Below are positions 1-8,097 of a stretch of DNA of 61,672 nt, in pieces (the stretch's first letter is position 1; every line of letters starts with the position of its first letter). The translations under genes were made by a program, and so were the position numbers. The notes under the pieces were generated by a model. That model ran no database searches and was not told the origin of the DNA. It saw only the letters and a list, made by a program, of their open reading frames with translations. Source of the stretch: RGIG9060 sp045645985 (GTDB lineage: Bacteria > Spirochaetota > Spirochaetia > Treponematales > Treponemataceae); the NCBI GenBank assembly GCA_045645985.1, contig JAZRJV010000012.1, forward strand, positions 1 to 61,672. Direction: 5' to 3'.

Positions 1-1032
1 GAATACATCTGCACCTTTTTGTGCTTCAGCTGAAGCATTTTTGTTGATACATAGGTAGTTTTCTGTTCCGATACATAGACCGAAGTTTTCTTCACCGTCG
101 ATACCTGTATAGATAGGTAGGAATTTGATATCTTCAGCTGCAACTTTGTTTCCAACTACACCTAGGATTTGACCAGCTGCCCAGTTACCGTTTTGAACCA
201 TTGCACATTGACCAAGAGCAAATTCTGCCATTGATTCGTCAACTGTTTTTGAACCTAAAAGTGTTTTAGCTGTCAAAGAGTTGTTTGTGTAAAGATCCAT
301 GATATTTTTCATGTTTTTACCATATTTGAATTCGATTGTATCTTTTGTAAGACCTGTTGCAAGTGGACTAGCATTTGCATCTGCATCTAAGAATTCTTTG
401 TAAAGAGGAACATTAACTGTGTGTGTTTGCCATCTCCATTGGTTACCTGCTGACATAGATGTTGAAGCAAATACACCTTCAATTCCGAGAGCAGCTTTTT
501 TAGCTTGCATATCTTCTACAACTGCTTTCAATGTATCAAAGTTTTTGATTTCATCCATTGATTTTACTTTTGCACCATCAAGAGCAAAATATTTGTTCAT
601 GATTGCGTTGTTATAGATGATTCCATAACCTTCTACAGCGTAAGGAATAGCAGCAACTTTGTCATCAAGTTTAAGAGCCATTGATTTGTCACCAAGGATT
701 TTGTAGAAATCTGTTGATGTTAAATCAGCAACTACATTTTTTTGGTTATTAAGACCAACTGGACCGTTTACTTGGAAAATAACAGGAGGTTCTGATTTTG
801 CAACTTCACTGTTAAATGTTTGTTCGTATGTTCCTGATGCAGCTGTTACAACTTTCAATTTGTATCCAGGATTTGCAGCTTCGAATGCTGGAACAACTTC
901 GTTTTCATAGATTTCAGCAACTTCTGGTTTGAAGTTCAAGAAATACACTGTTGTTGCGTCGTCTTTTGAACAACCAACAAATAAAGTTCCCATTGCTAAC
1001 AAGAGAACCAAAATGCTTAAAGCTTTTTTCAT
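1..1032 (-). CDS. Sugar ABC transporter substrate-binding lipoprotein (5' part only)
   Basis: The reading frame stays open from the ATG at 1032 to the window edge, so the C-terminus is missing. The N-terminus is a short charged region, a hydrophobic stretch and the lipobox FVGC at residues about 18-21, so the mature protein should be a lipidated periplasmic binding protein. The mature part looks like a family 1 / SBP_bac_8 (maltose-type) binding protein: an early segment FKPEVAEIYENEVVPAFEAA, then PPVIFQVNG and later NGNWAAGQ. It would deliver a sugar or oligosaccharide to an ABC permease lying outside the window. Start choice is supported by an AAAGGAG Shine-Dalgarno about 10 bases upstream and a good promoter at 1083-1111. 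The ligand cannot be read from sequence. Confidence 0.85.
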   Translation of the reverse strand, partial: MKKALSILVLLLAMGTLFVGCSKDDATTVYFLNFKPEVAEIYENEVVPAFEAANPGYKLKVVTAASGTYEQTFNSEVAKSEPPVIFQVNGPVGLNNQKNVVADLTSTDFYKILGDKSMALKLDDKVAAIPYAVEGYGIIYNNAIMNKYFALDGAKVKSMDEIKNFDTLKAVVEDMQAKKAALGIEGVFASTSMSAGNQWRWQTHTVNVPLYKEFLDADANASPLATGLTKDTIEFKYGKNMKNIMDLYTNNSLTAKTLLGSKTVDESMAEFALGQCAMVQNGNWAAGQILGVVGNKVAAEDIKFLPIYTGIDGEENFGLCIGTENYLCINKNASAEAQKGADVF

Positions 1033-1082
1033 AAGAAAATATCTCCTTTGTAGTGCTACTCCTCCGTAACACTCATTCTTAT

Positions 1083-1111
1083 ATCATAAATCCAGTTTTT
1101 TCAGTTGTCAA
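1083..1111 (-). promoter_or_regulatory. Sigma-70 promoter of the solute-binding protein gene
   Basis: On the minus strand TTGACA (1106-1111), a 17-bp spacer and TATGAT (1083-1088). The predicted leader is about 45 nt and carries GGAGGAG and AAAGGAG, so this is an ordinary leadered transcript. Confidence 0.7.
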
Positions 1112-1134
1112 CAAAAAAATTATTTTACCTAGTT

Positions 1135-1356
1135 TTAATATCCTGGACGAACATAAACATTTTTATTTTCTGGATCGATAGCTGCGTTGTAAACCTTTTC
1201 TTTCCATTCTTCTTGTGGAATATCCTCGATAGAAACAGAAAAATGTTCTGCTCCTCGTTTTAGTTCTTCACTTGCAGTTTTTACCAAAGCATCAGCAAGT
1301 TTTTGTTTTGTTTCATCATCCCTTCCAGGATACATCTGAATTGTAATATGTGGCAT
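1135..1356 (-). CDS. PptA-like 4-oxalocrotonate tautomerase family protein
   Basis: A 73-residue protein starting Met-Pro-His-Ile. After Met removal, Pro-1 is the catalytic base of the tautomerase superfamily. Length and the ending (acidic helix, then IDPENK...VRPGY) resemble E. coli PptA (YdcE), whose C-terminal half ends in a similar KPGY. Such enzymes interconvert enol and keto acids in the cytoplasm; the physiological substrate is unknown. An AGGAG sequence lies just before the ATG. The 150 bases upstream are a run of hairpins preceded by a 13-codon ORF, so the mRNA may be controlled at the leader. The gene stands alone between the binding-protein gene and asnS, all on the minus strand. 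Confidence 0.8.
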   Translation of the reverse strand: MPHITIQMYPGRDDETKQKLADALVKTASEELKRGAEHFSVSIEDIPQEEWKEKVYNAAIDPENKNVYVRPGY

Positions 1357-1369
1357 AAATTCTCCTATT

Positions 1370-1511
1370 GGAAGTTCGCGAATAAAACTTCAGTTTTTGA
1401 ACGAACTTCCAAGTCGCAATTTCGCAACAAAGTGAGAAATTGCAATAAATCTACAAGTTTGCAACGCAAACTTAATTTGAAAAGTGAAGCACTATTTGTG
1501 CGTAACTTTTC
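1370..1511. repeat. Run of four consecutive hairpins
   Basis: Four different inverted repeats follow one another: GGAAGTTCG 1370-1378 with 1402-1410, GCAATTTC 1416-1423 with 1436-1443, AAGTTTGC 1455-1462 with 1466-1473, and GAAAAGT 1479-1485 with 1505-1511 (which also encloses GCAC/GTGC). They occupy the leader of the tautomerase gene. Stem sequences differ, so this is not a simple tandem repeat. Confidence 0.75.
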
Positions 1512-1513
1512 AT
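1472..1513 (-). CDS. Possible 13-codon leader ORF before the tautomerase gene
   Basis: On the minus strand an AAAGGGAG Shine-Dalgarno sits 5 bases before an ATG that opens the 13-codon frame MKSYAQIVLHFSN and ends in TAA. It overlaps hairpin 4 and ends inside hairpin 3 of the leader. There is no run of one amino acid such as classical attenuation peptides show. It may be a genuine upstream ORF or a chance ORF next to a good ribosome site. Confidence 0.35.
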   Translation of the reverse strand: MKSYAQIVLHFSN

Positions 1514-1574
1514 AATTTCTCCCTTTAAAATTGTAAGATTTTTTTTCGTAGTTATTTTACACAAAAATAAAAAA

Positions 1575-1608
1575 AAACTGCCGCAACTAATTTTTTGAAG
1601 GGCAGTTT
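1575..1608 (-). terminator. Intrinsic terminator of asnS
   Basis: AAACTGCC (1575-1582) pairs with GGCAGTTT (1601-1608). On the minus strand the stem runs into a T-rich tract directly downstream of the asnS stop codon. Confidence 0.8.
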
Positions 1609-1615
1609 TATTTTT

Positions 1616-3061
1616 TTAGAACTCAGCTTGTTTTGGAGCTCTTGGGAATGGGATTACATCACGCAAGTTTCCAAGACCAGTAACATAACGAAGCAATCGT
1701 TCAAAACCAAGCCCAAAGCCAGAGTGAGGAACTGTACCGAATTTTCTAAGTTCCAAGTACCACCAGTAATCTTCTGGTTTCATTCCAAGTTCTTTGATAC
1801 GATTTACTAATTTGTCGTAATCTGCTTCGCGTTCTGAACCACCGATAAGTTCTCCAATTCCAGGAACAAGAACATCTACTGCACGAACTGTTTTTCCATC
1901 AGGATTTTGCTTCATATAGAAAGCCTTAATTTCTTTTGGATAGTCGTAAACCATAACAGGTTTTTTGTAAACTTCTTCTGTTAAATATCGTTCATGTTCA
2001 GTTTGTAAGTCGCAACCCCAGTAAGCTTTAAATTCAAACTTGTCGTTGTTCTTTTCAAGTTCAGCAACTGCGTCTGTATAACTTACACGAGCAAAATCTG
2101 AATTTGCAACATGAGTTAATGTGTCGATTAAGCCTTTTTGTACTCTTTCGTCAAAGAATTTCATGTCATCAGCACATTTTGTTAATGCCCAAGTTAAAAG
2201 ATAACGAACAAAATCTTCTGCCAAGTCCATGTTGTCTTCAAGTTCAAAGAATGCCATTTCTGGTTCAATCATCCAGAACTCTGCTAAGTGACGAGGTGTA
2301 TTTGAATTTTCTGCTCTAAATGTAGGTCCAAAAGTATAAACTCTTGAAAGTGCAGTTGCATAAGTTTCTGCTTGAAGTTGTCCTGAAACTGTAAGACTTG
2401 CTTTTTTTCCAAAGAAATCTTTGCTGTAATCAACTAAGTTTGCAGCTTTTTCTTCAGCCATTCCTTTTGCACCTGCTTTTACTCCACTTGCAGCAATTTT
2501 TTCTAAATCAAGTGTTGTAACTTGGAACATTTCTCCAGCACCTTCACAGTCGCTTGTTGTGATAATTGGCGCATTGAAATATTGGAATCCTCTTTCGTTA
2601 AAGAAAGTGTGAACAGCATAAGCCATTTGGCTACGCATACGAGCGGCGGCTCCAATAATATTTGTTCGTGGACGAAGGTGTCCAATTTCACGCAAAAATT
2701 CGATTGTGTGTCCTTTTTTCTGCAAAGGATAAGAATCTACAGGTGCTTCACCTAAAACTTCAAGATTTTCAAGAGAAACTTCAACTGCTTGTCCTGATGC
2801 AGGAGAAGGAATGAGTTTTCCAATTGCTTTTACAGAAGCACCAGTTGTTACTTTTTTCAACTGTTCTTCGATATTATTTTTATTTGGATTATTTGAATCT
2901 CTGTCAAAAGTTAACTGAATGGATGCAAAGCATGAACCATCATTTACCTGAATAAAACATAGATTTTTTGAATCACGTTTTGTGCGTACCCAACCTAAAA
3001 TTTGAACTTCGTGTCCGTCGGGATTTGATACTAAAATGTCTTTAATTAAAATAGCTTTCAT
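1616..3061 (-). CDS. asnS: Asparaginyl-tRNA synthetase
   Basis: 481 residues, the usual AsnRS length. It charges tRNA-Asn with asparagine in the cytoplasm. An N-terminal OB-fold anticodon-binding domain (about residues 10-110, with QILGWVRTKRDSKN) is followed by a class II catalytic domain: motif 2 FRAENSNTPRHLAEFWMIEPE and motif 3 near the C-terminus GFGLGFERLLRYVTG. The Asn rather than Asp/Lys type is shown by the GQLQAETYA and RAENSNTPRH segments. Having AsnRS means the GatCAB complex encoded at 17-20 kb is most likely needed for Gln-tRNA. There is no Shine-Dalgarno; the promoter at 3069-3097 ends 7 bases before the ATG. An intrinsic terminator follows. Confidence 0.95.
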   Translation of the reverse strand: MKAILIKDILVSNPDGHEVQILGWVRTKRDSKNLCFIQVNDGSCFASIQLTFDRDSNNPNKNNIEEQLKKVTTGASVKAIGKLIPSPASGQAVEVSLENLEVLGEAPVDSYPLQKKGHTIEFLREIGHLRPRTNIIGAAARMRSQMAYAVHTFFNERGFQYFNAPIITTSDCEGAGEMFQVTTLDLEKIAASGVKAGAKGMAEEKAANLVDYSKDFFGKKASLTVSGQLQAETYATALSRVYTFGPTFRAENSNTPRHLAEFWMIEPEMAFFELEDNMDLAEDFVRYLLTWALTKCADDMKFFDERVQKGLIDTLTHVANSDFARVSYTDAVAELEKNNDKFEFKAYWGCDLQTEHERYLTEEVYKKPVMVYDYPKEIKAFYMKQNPDGKTVRAVDVLVPGIGELIGGSEREADYDKLVNRIKELGMKPEDYWWYLELRKFGTVPHSGFGLGFERLLRYVTGLGNLRDVIPFPRAPKQAEF

Positions 3062-3068
3062 AAGTTTG

Positions 3069-3097
3069 ATAATACAACTTTTTTAATAAATTGTAAA
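3069..3097 (-). promoter_or_regulatory. Promoter of asnS, predicted leaderless
   Basis: Minus strand: TTTACA (3092-3097), 17-bp spacer, TATTAT (3069-3074), then 7 bases to the ATG. The transcription start would fall on or within a base or two of the start codon. No Shine-Dalgarno is present. Confidence 0.65.
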
Positions 3098-3229
3098 TAA
3101 TATGAAAATTTTGTGAATGTATATATTTTATACCTACTTGACTGTTGTAGGGGAAAAAATGTTATTATTGAAGTGTTTTTATAAAAAAACAAATTTTAAA
3201 AGGATAAAATCAGTTATAAACTGAATTTT

Positions 3230-3235
3230 TATAAT
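3230..3235 (+). promoter_or_regulatory. TATAAT box 7 bases before the ATG of the exported protein
   Basis: A perfect TATAAT ends 7 bases before the ATG at 3243, but the -35 position (3207-3212) is poor. An alternative promoter is TTGACT at 3138-3143 with TTATTA at 3162-3167 (18-bp spacer). Which one is used is unclear. Confidence 0.35.
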
Positions 3236-3242
3236 TTTTCGT

Positions 3243-4655
3243 ATGAAGTACAAATACAACAAAGTTTTATTGGTCTTATTTTTTGCAATTTTTTTTACGC
3301 TAAAAACTTTTTCTTTAGAAATTCAAAAAAATGATTTTAGATTTTTTCTTGCAACCACAAATGATAAATTTTCTTATGGAATTTCAGAAAACAAAGATGA
3401 CCAATTAACAGCTTCAAATGAAATTCATATAATTTTTCCATATTTATTTTTAGATATAAATCTGAATGGAATTACAAATCGTGGATTTAAAACTGATTTG
3501 TTAGATTTTTCTACATTTGAAAGTGGTCGTTATGATGAAATAATTGCAAAAACAGGTACAACTCTAAATCTATTGAAAATTTCTGATTTTGAAATTGATT
3601 TTGTTCCAGAAATTGGTTTTTGTCTTTTAGGCAATTTCGGGATGGAATTTGAGCAAAACTTAAATCATAAATCTGGCACAATCGATGCTGTAAATCTTGA
3701 TTATGAAACTTTTGAAAAACCTTTTGTTCCTTTAGCAAATGCAAAATTCGTTTTTTCTTATAATCCAATAGATTTTATCAAAACGCAAATTTCATTTTCT
3801 TCAAACAATATTTTTTCTTATTCTACAGAACAAAATTTTGTTTTAAATGCAGTTTTTGGAAAGAAAAGCATATTCAACATTTTTGCAGGCTACACATGGA
3901 ATCAAAATCAAAATTCATCTTCTACATTAAAATCCTATAAAGATGTTACAAATGGATTTAATTACGGATTTAATTTAGATACAGGTCTTGTAAAATTTGA
4001 TTTTATCAATTATGCAAAAACAAAATATGGATTGGGCGCAATCAATGTGGATTTTATGAACTTTTCAAAACATAACTGGCAAAAATCTGATGTTCACTTT
4101 CTTACTGGCTTAACTTATTTTATGAATACTGAATTTTTAGAAAATCAAATTCAAGTAGATTTTGTTCATAATTTTTCTTTTTATTTTAACAATAAATTTG
4201 TTTCAGGTTTTAAATCAAATAAAATAAATCCATCTGAATATAGGCACGAAAGAGATTATGTGATAAATACCTTTGGAGTAAAATACGAGCAACCTCTTGT
4301 TTTTATAAAAAATTGGATTACGCCATATATTGAATTAGGAACAGGAACAGCTTATTTTAAAGTGCAAAAACTTGCAAATCATATTCCAACTTCAACTTAT
4401 GATTCTTACGAATACGATTCAAAAGTTTTTTGGCAAATGGAAGCAAATATCGGATTGGATATTATTCCTGAGGGCAAATTAAATTTTGGAAATTCATCTT
4501 ACCAAGTTACAGTTTTTGTAGGAACTACTTTTATTCCTGATTATGAAAACGCAACTAAACAAATACAAAAAGACACATATCGAGCAGAAAATTGGTCGTT
4601 AAAACCTTTTGAATTTAGATATGGTTTTGCAGTTCACTTTGGATTAGATTTTTAA
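3243..4655 (+). CDS. Exported beta-rich protein, probably outer-membrane or periplasmic
   Basis: I do not recognise a named family. The 470-residue protein starts with a clear signal peptide (basic MKYKYNK, then a 15-residue hydrophobic core ending near FSLE at about 25). The rest has no further membrane helix. It is rich in alternating aromatic/polar segments, with many Phe, Tyr and Asn, and ends in the aromatic residue Phe (FAVHFGLDF), which is typical of beta-barrel outer-membrane proteins. No Shine-Dalgarno is visible. The gene diverges from asnS and is followed by the independently transcribed citrate synthase. A beta-barrel surface protein is an inference. Confidence 0.7.
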   Translation: MKYKYNKVLLVLFFAIFFTLKTFSLEIQKNDFRFFLATTNDKFSYGISENKDDQLTASNEIHIIFPYLFLDINLNGITNRGFKTDLLDFSTFESGRYDEIIAKTGTTLNLLKISDFEIDFVPEIGFCLLGNFGMEFEQNLNHKSGTIDAVNLDYETFEKPFVPLANAKFVFSYNPIDFIKTQISFSSNNIFSYSTEQNFVLNAVFGKKSIFNIFAGYTWNQNQNSSSTLKSYKDVTNGFNYGFNLDTGLVKFDFINYAKTKYGLGAINVDFMNFSKHNWQKSDVHFLTGLTYFMNTEFLENQIQVDFVHNFSFYFNNKFVSGFKSNKINPSEYRHERDYVINTFGVKYEQPLVFIKNWITPYIELGTGTAYFKVQKLANHIPTSTYDSYEYDSKVFWQMEANIGLDIIPEGKLNFGNSSYQVTVFVGTTFIPDYENATKQIQKDTYRAENWSLKPFEFRYGFAVHFGLDF

Positions 4656-4721
4656 TTTTTTATCAAAAATCTTCAATTAACACATGGTTCATCTCAAACT
4701 ATTGCAAAAAATTATATAAAT

Positions 4722-4751
4722 TTGTATACTTATAAAACAAAATAATATAAT
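4722..4751 (+). promoter_or_regulatory. Promoter of the citrate synthase gene
   Basis: TTGTAT (4722-4727), 18-bp spacer, TATAAT (4746-4751). The start codon is 29 bases further on behind an AAAGGAG, so this is a normal leadered transcript. Confidence 0.5.
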
Positions 4752-4780
4752 GTTGAATAAATATACAAAAGGAGCGAATA

Positions 4781-6136
4781 TTGTCCGATAATTTTGAAAA
4801 CTCATTTTTAGAAAATCTTACAAATTTAGCAAAAAATAATGATCCTATCGATCAAAATCTCTATCAAAAATTTGATGTACGCCGTGGTTTGCGTTATGCT
4901 GATGGTCGAGGTGTTTTAGTTGGTCTTACTCGCGTAGGTGATGTTGTTGGCTATGATGTTGTTGACGGACAAAAAATTGCAATTCCTGGAAAACTTATTT
5001 ATCGTGGTTACGATATTGAAGATTTGATTAAAGATGCAGAAAGTACAGATCAATTTGGATATGAACAAACTGTATATTTGTTGCTTTTTGGTGAACTTCC
5101 TACACAAAGTCAACTTAATGAATTTAGAGATTTCTTAGGTTCAAAAAGAGTTCTTCCTGAAAACTTTACAGAAGATATGATTATGAAAGCTCCTTCTTCT
5201 GATATTATGAATAAATTGGCTCGTGGTGTTTTAGCAAGTTATTCTTACGACAAAAATCCAGAAGATGTTTCTATCGAAAATAATCTTCGTCAATGTATCG
5301 AATTGATTGCTCGTTTTTCAACTTTGACAGCTTATGCATATCAAGCAAAACGCCGTTACTACGACGGAAAAAGTATGTATATCCACAATCCAAAGCCAGA
5401 ACTTTCAACTGCAGAAAATCTTTTGCGACTTATTCGTCCAAACAAGGAATATTCTAAACTTGAAGCTGAAATTTTGGACTTATCTTTGATTCTTCATGCT
5501 GAACACGGAGGAGGAAACAACTCTTCACTTTCTGTTCATGTTATTTCTTCAGCTGATACTGATACATATTCTGCAATTGCAGCTGCTGTTGGTTCTCTAA
5601 AAGGTCGTCGCCATGGTGGTGCTAACAAGCAAGTTATGGATATGATGGATAACATCAAAGAAAATGTAAAAGATTGGTCAAATGAATCAGAAATAAAAGA
5701 TTATCTACGCAAAATTATTCGTAAAGAAGCTTTTGACAAAAAAGGTTTGATTTACGGGCAAGGTCATGCAGTTTACACAATTTCTGACCCTCGTGCAATT
5801 TTGCTTAGAGATAAAGCAGAAGCCTTGGCAAAAGAAACAGGTTGTATGGAAGAATTTAATCTTTATCGTACAATCGAAAGACTTGCACCTACAGTTTTTG
5901 CAGAAGAAAAAAATTCTGATAAGCAAATTTGTACAAATGTGGATTTCTATTCAGGTTTTGTTTACACAATGCTTAATATTCCACGAGAACTTTTTACACC
6001 GATTTTTGCTATTTCTCGAATTGCTGGTTGGTCAGCACACCGTATCGAAGAAATTGTTTCTGGTGGAAGAATCTATCGTCCTGCTTATAAAAATGTACTT
6101 GAAAGACGAGATTATATTCCTATCGAAAAACGCTAA
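4781..6136 (+). CDS. gltA: Citrate synthase
   Basis: 451 residues. It condenses oxaloacetate and acetyl-CoA to citrate. The catalytic His lies in LHAEHGGGNNSS, the second His in YGQGHAVYTISDPRA and the catalytic Asp in TNVDFYSGF; the C-terminus SAHRIEEIVSGGRIYRPAY is family-typical. GHAVY instead of the GHRVY of many relatives places it with the long anaerobe-type enzymes. Translation starts at TTG 4781, justified by AAAGGAG 7 bases upstream. No other TCA-cycle gene is in the window, so the enzyme probably feeds glutamate synthesis, but that is inference. A 2-methylcitrate or related synthase cannot be fully excluded. Confidence 0.88.
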   Translation: MSDNFENSFLENLTNLAKNNDPIDQNLYQKFDVRRGLRYADGRGVLVGLTRVGDVVGYDVVDGQKIAIPGKLIYRGYDIEDLIKDAESTDQFGYEQTVYLLLFGELPTQSQLNEFRDFLGSKRVLPENFTEDMIMKAPSSDIMNKLARGVLASYSYDKNPEDVSIENNLRQCIELIARFSTLTAYAYQAKRRYYDGKSMYIHNPKPELSTAENLLRLIRPNKEYSKLEAEILDLSLILHAEHGGGNNSSLSVHVISSADTDTYSAIAAAVGSLKGRRHGGANKQVMDMMDNIKENVKDWSNESEIKDYLRKIIRKEAFDKKGLIYGQGHAVYTISDPRAILLRDKAEALAKETGCMEEFNLYRTIERLAPTVFAEEKNSDKQICTNVDFYSGFVYTMLNIPRELFTPIFAISRIAGWSAHRIEEIVSGGRIYRPAYKNVLERRDYIPIEKR

Positions 6137-6156
6137 ACTTTAAGCGAGGTCGAAAT

Positions 6157-6939
6157 ATGAAAAAAGAACGACTAGATAAGGTACTTTCTCATCATGGTTT
6201 TGGTTCTAGAAAAGATGCTAAAAAGTTGCTTCATTCTGGTAGGGTAAAAATCAATGGTAAAGTTTGTACTCTTGCGGATGTTTCTATCGACCTTGAAAAA
6301 GACATACTTTCTATTGATGATGAAATTTTGCGCCTTCGTCGTCATGTTTATTTGATGATGAATAAATGTGCCGATGTTGTTTGCTCAAATAAAGACGGTA
6401 TTCACAGTACAGTTTTTGATTTAGTTCCAGCTGAACACAAAGATTCTCATTTGGAAGGGGAACTACATTGTATCGGGCGATTAGACATCGACACAGAAGG
6501 TTTGTTGCTTTTAACAACTGACGGAAGTTTAACTCACAGATTGATTTCTCCAAAAAATCGTATACCAAAAACTTATCATGTAAAATTAGAAAAAGGTTTG
6601 GATACAAGAGAACAAAATCGATATTCCCAACTTTTCAAAGATGGACTTTTTGTTCCTGCCGAAGGAAACGAAAGTGAATTTACTGCTCTTCCTGCGGAAT
6701 TAGTTTGGCCATCAGAAGAAAACGGAAATTATCTTACAGAAAATGGACCGGAATCTTCAGAAGTTTTGATTACGATTTTTGAAGGAAAATATCATCAAGT
6801 TAAAAGAATGTTTGCAGCCTGTGGTAATAAAGTTATTGGATTAAAACGCCTTTCCATCGGAAATTTATATCTTGATTCTGGCCTTGCTCTAGGTGAATGT
6901 CGTGAACTTACTCAAGAAGAATTAAATCTTTTAAAGTAA
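6157..6939 (+). CDS. rsuA: 16S rRNA pseudouridine synthase, RsuA type
   Basis: 260 residues. An N-terminal S4 RNA-binding domain (residues 1-60, RLDKVLSHHGFGSRKDAKKL) is followed by the pseudouridine synthase core with GRLDIDTEGLLLLTTDG, where the first Asp after RL is catalytic. The linker YLMMNKCADVVCSNKDG and overall length fit RsuA (16S U516) better than RluB/RluE, but the target position is not proven. It starts 20 bases after the citrate synthase stop behind its own GAGG site, so the two genes are probably cotranscribed without a functional link. Confidence 0.82.
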   Translation: MKKERLDKVLSHHGFGSRKDAKKLLHSGRVKINGKVCTLADVSIDLEKDILSIDDEILRLRRHVYLMMNKCADVVCSNKDGIHSTVFDLVPAEHKDSHLEGELHCIGRLDIDTEGLLLLTTDGSLTHRLISPKNRIPKTYHVKLEKGLDTREQNRYSQLFKDGLFVPAEGNESEFTALPAELVWPSEENGNYLTENGPESSEVLITIFEGKYHQVKRMFAACGNKVIGLKRLSIGNLYLDSGLALGECRELTQEELNLLK

Positions 6940-6985
6940 GTTTCTATCCAAAATTTTCAAAATAAATTGATAAAATGCCTCATAT

Positions 6986-7014
6986 TTAACTTGATGGGGA
7001 ATTTGTAATATAAT
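6986..7014 (+). promoter_or_regulatory. Promoter of the ABC exporter operon
   Basis: TTAACT (6986-6991), 17-bp spacer, TATAAT (7009-7014). The ATPase gene follows about 50 bases later with an AAAGGA site. Confidence 0.5.
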
Positions 7015-7065
7015 CAAATAAATTATGATTACTAACACTTTATTTTTATTCTAAAGGAATCCAAT

Positions 7066-8097
7066 ATGATAAAAGTTGAAAATTTATCAAAAATTTTTAA
7101 ATCTTCAAAGAAATTTCCTGGTTTTTTTGGTTCTATAAAAGGACTTTTTACTCGAGAATATATTGAAAAAGTTGCTGTAAACGATATTTCTTTTGAAATT
7201 GCTTCTGGTGATATTGTTGGATATATCGGTTCAAATGGAGCCGGAAAATCAACAACAATTAAAATTATGACAGGAATTTTAACGCCAACTTCTGGGCAAG
7301 TTTTAGTTGATGGAGTTGAGCCTTACAAAAATCGTCAGTTGAATGCAAAAAAAATCGGAGTTGTTTTTGGTCAAAGAACACAACTTTGGTGGGATTTGCC
7401 TTTGAACGAATCATTTTCACTTTTGAAAGATATTTATGAAGTTCCAGAAGAAGATTACAAAGAACGGATGGAATTTTTTACAAATGTTCTTGGCTTAGAT
7501 GAATTTATTATGCAACCAGTTAGAACTCTTTCACTTGGGCAAAGAATGAAGGCAGATTTGGCAGCGTCTTTGTTACACAATCCAAAAATTTTGTTTCTTG
7601 ATGAACCAACTATCGGACTTGATGTTGTGGTAAAAGAAAAGGTGCGAGAAGCAATTAAAGAAATTCACGCAAAATATGGAACTACAATTATTTTAACAAC
7701 TCACGATTTACAAGATATTGAAGAACTTTGCACAAGAATCATCATTATTGATGAAGGTCGCTTAGTTTACACAGGAAATCGTGAAGACTTGCTAGAAAAG
7801 TTTGGAAGCAAAACAATTTTGAATGTAAGATTTTCTCAGCAAGAAAAAATTGATGAAAATTCTGTAAAAAAACTTTTCTTAGAAGATAAAACTTTGTGTA
7901 AAAAAGGTAATTTAGAATTTTCTTTTGCAGATGGAGTTTATTCAATTGGATTTAGCAAAAAAGAATTTTCTTCTTCAGAAATTTTGAAAAAGATTTTGCA
8001 AGAATATCAAATTGAAGATTTTTCAGTTCACGCAACTTCAATTGAAGATATTGTAAAAATGATTTACAACGATGCTTCAGCTAAAAGAGTAGAGTAG
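7066..8097 (+). CDS. ABC-2 type exporter, ATP-binding subunit
   Basis: 343 residues. Walker A GSNGAGKS (residues 55-62), the signature SLGQRMKADLAASLLHNP, Walker B KILFLDEPTIGLD and the switch His in TTHDLQDIEE are intact. The C-terminal ~90 residues after the nucleotide-binding domain are family-specific. Together with two downstream permeases that share a fold, this matches the COG4586/COG4587/COG3694 type of ABC-2 exporter. Substrate unknown; homologous systems have been linked to drug or lipid export. It has its own promoter and an AAAGGA site, and the next gene begins directly after the stop codon, so the three genes form one operon. Confidence 0.85.
   Translation: MIKVENLSKIFKSSKKFPGFFGSIKGLFTREYIEKVAVNDISFEIASGDIVGYIGSNGAGKSTTIKIMTGILTPTSGQVLVDGVEPYKNRQLNAKKIGVVFGQRTQLWWDLPLNESFSLLKDIYEVPEEDYKERMEFFTNVLGLDEFIMQPVRTLSLGQRMKADLAASLLHNPKILFLDEPTIGLDVVVKEKVREAIKEIHAKYGTTIILTTHDLQDIEELCTRIIIIDEGRLVYTGNREDLLEKFGSKTILNVRFSQQEKIDENSVKKLFLEDKTLCKKGNLEFSFADGVYSIGFSKKEFSSSEILKKILQEYQIEDFSVHATSIEDIVKMIYNDASAKRVE

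Noticed and set aside
419..616. 65-codon plus-strand frame opposite the solute-binding protein gene
   Set aside because: Antisense to a clear gene; no ribosome site or promoter.
2503..2691. Minus-strand frame inside asnS
   Set aside because: Out-of-frame shadow of asnS.
5766..6143. 125-codon plus-strand frame within citrate synthase
   Set aside because: Shifted-frame shadow; the citrate synthase frame carries all family motifs without interruption.
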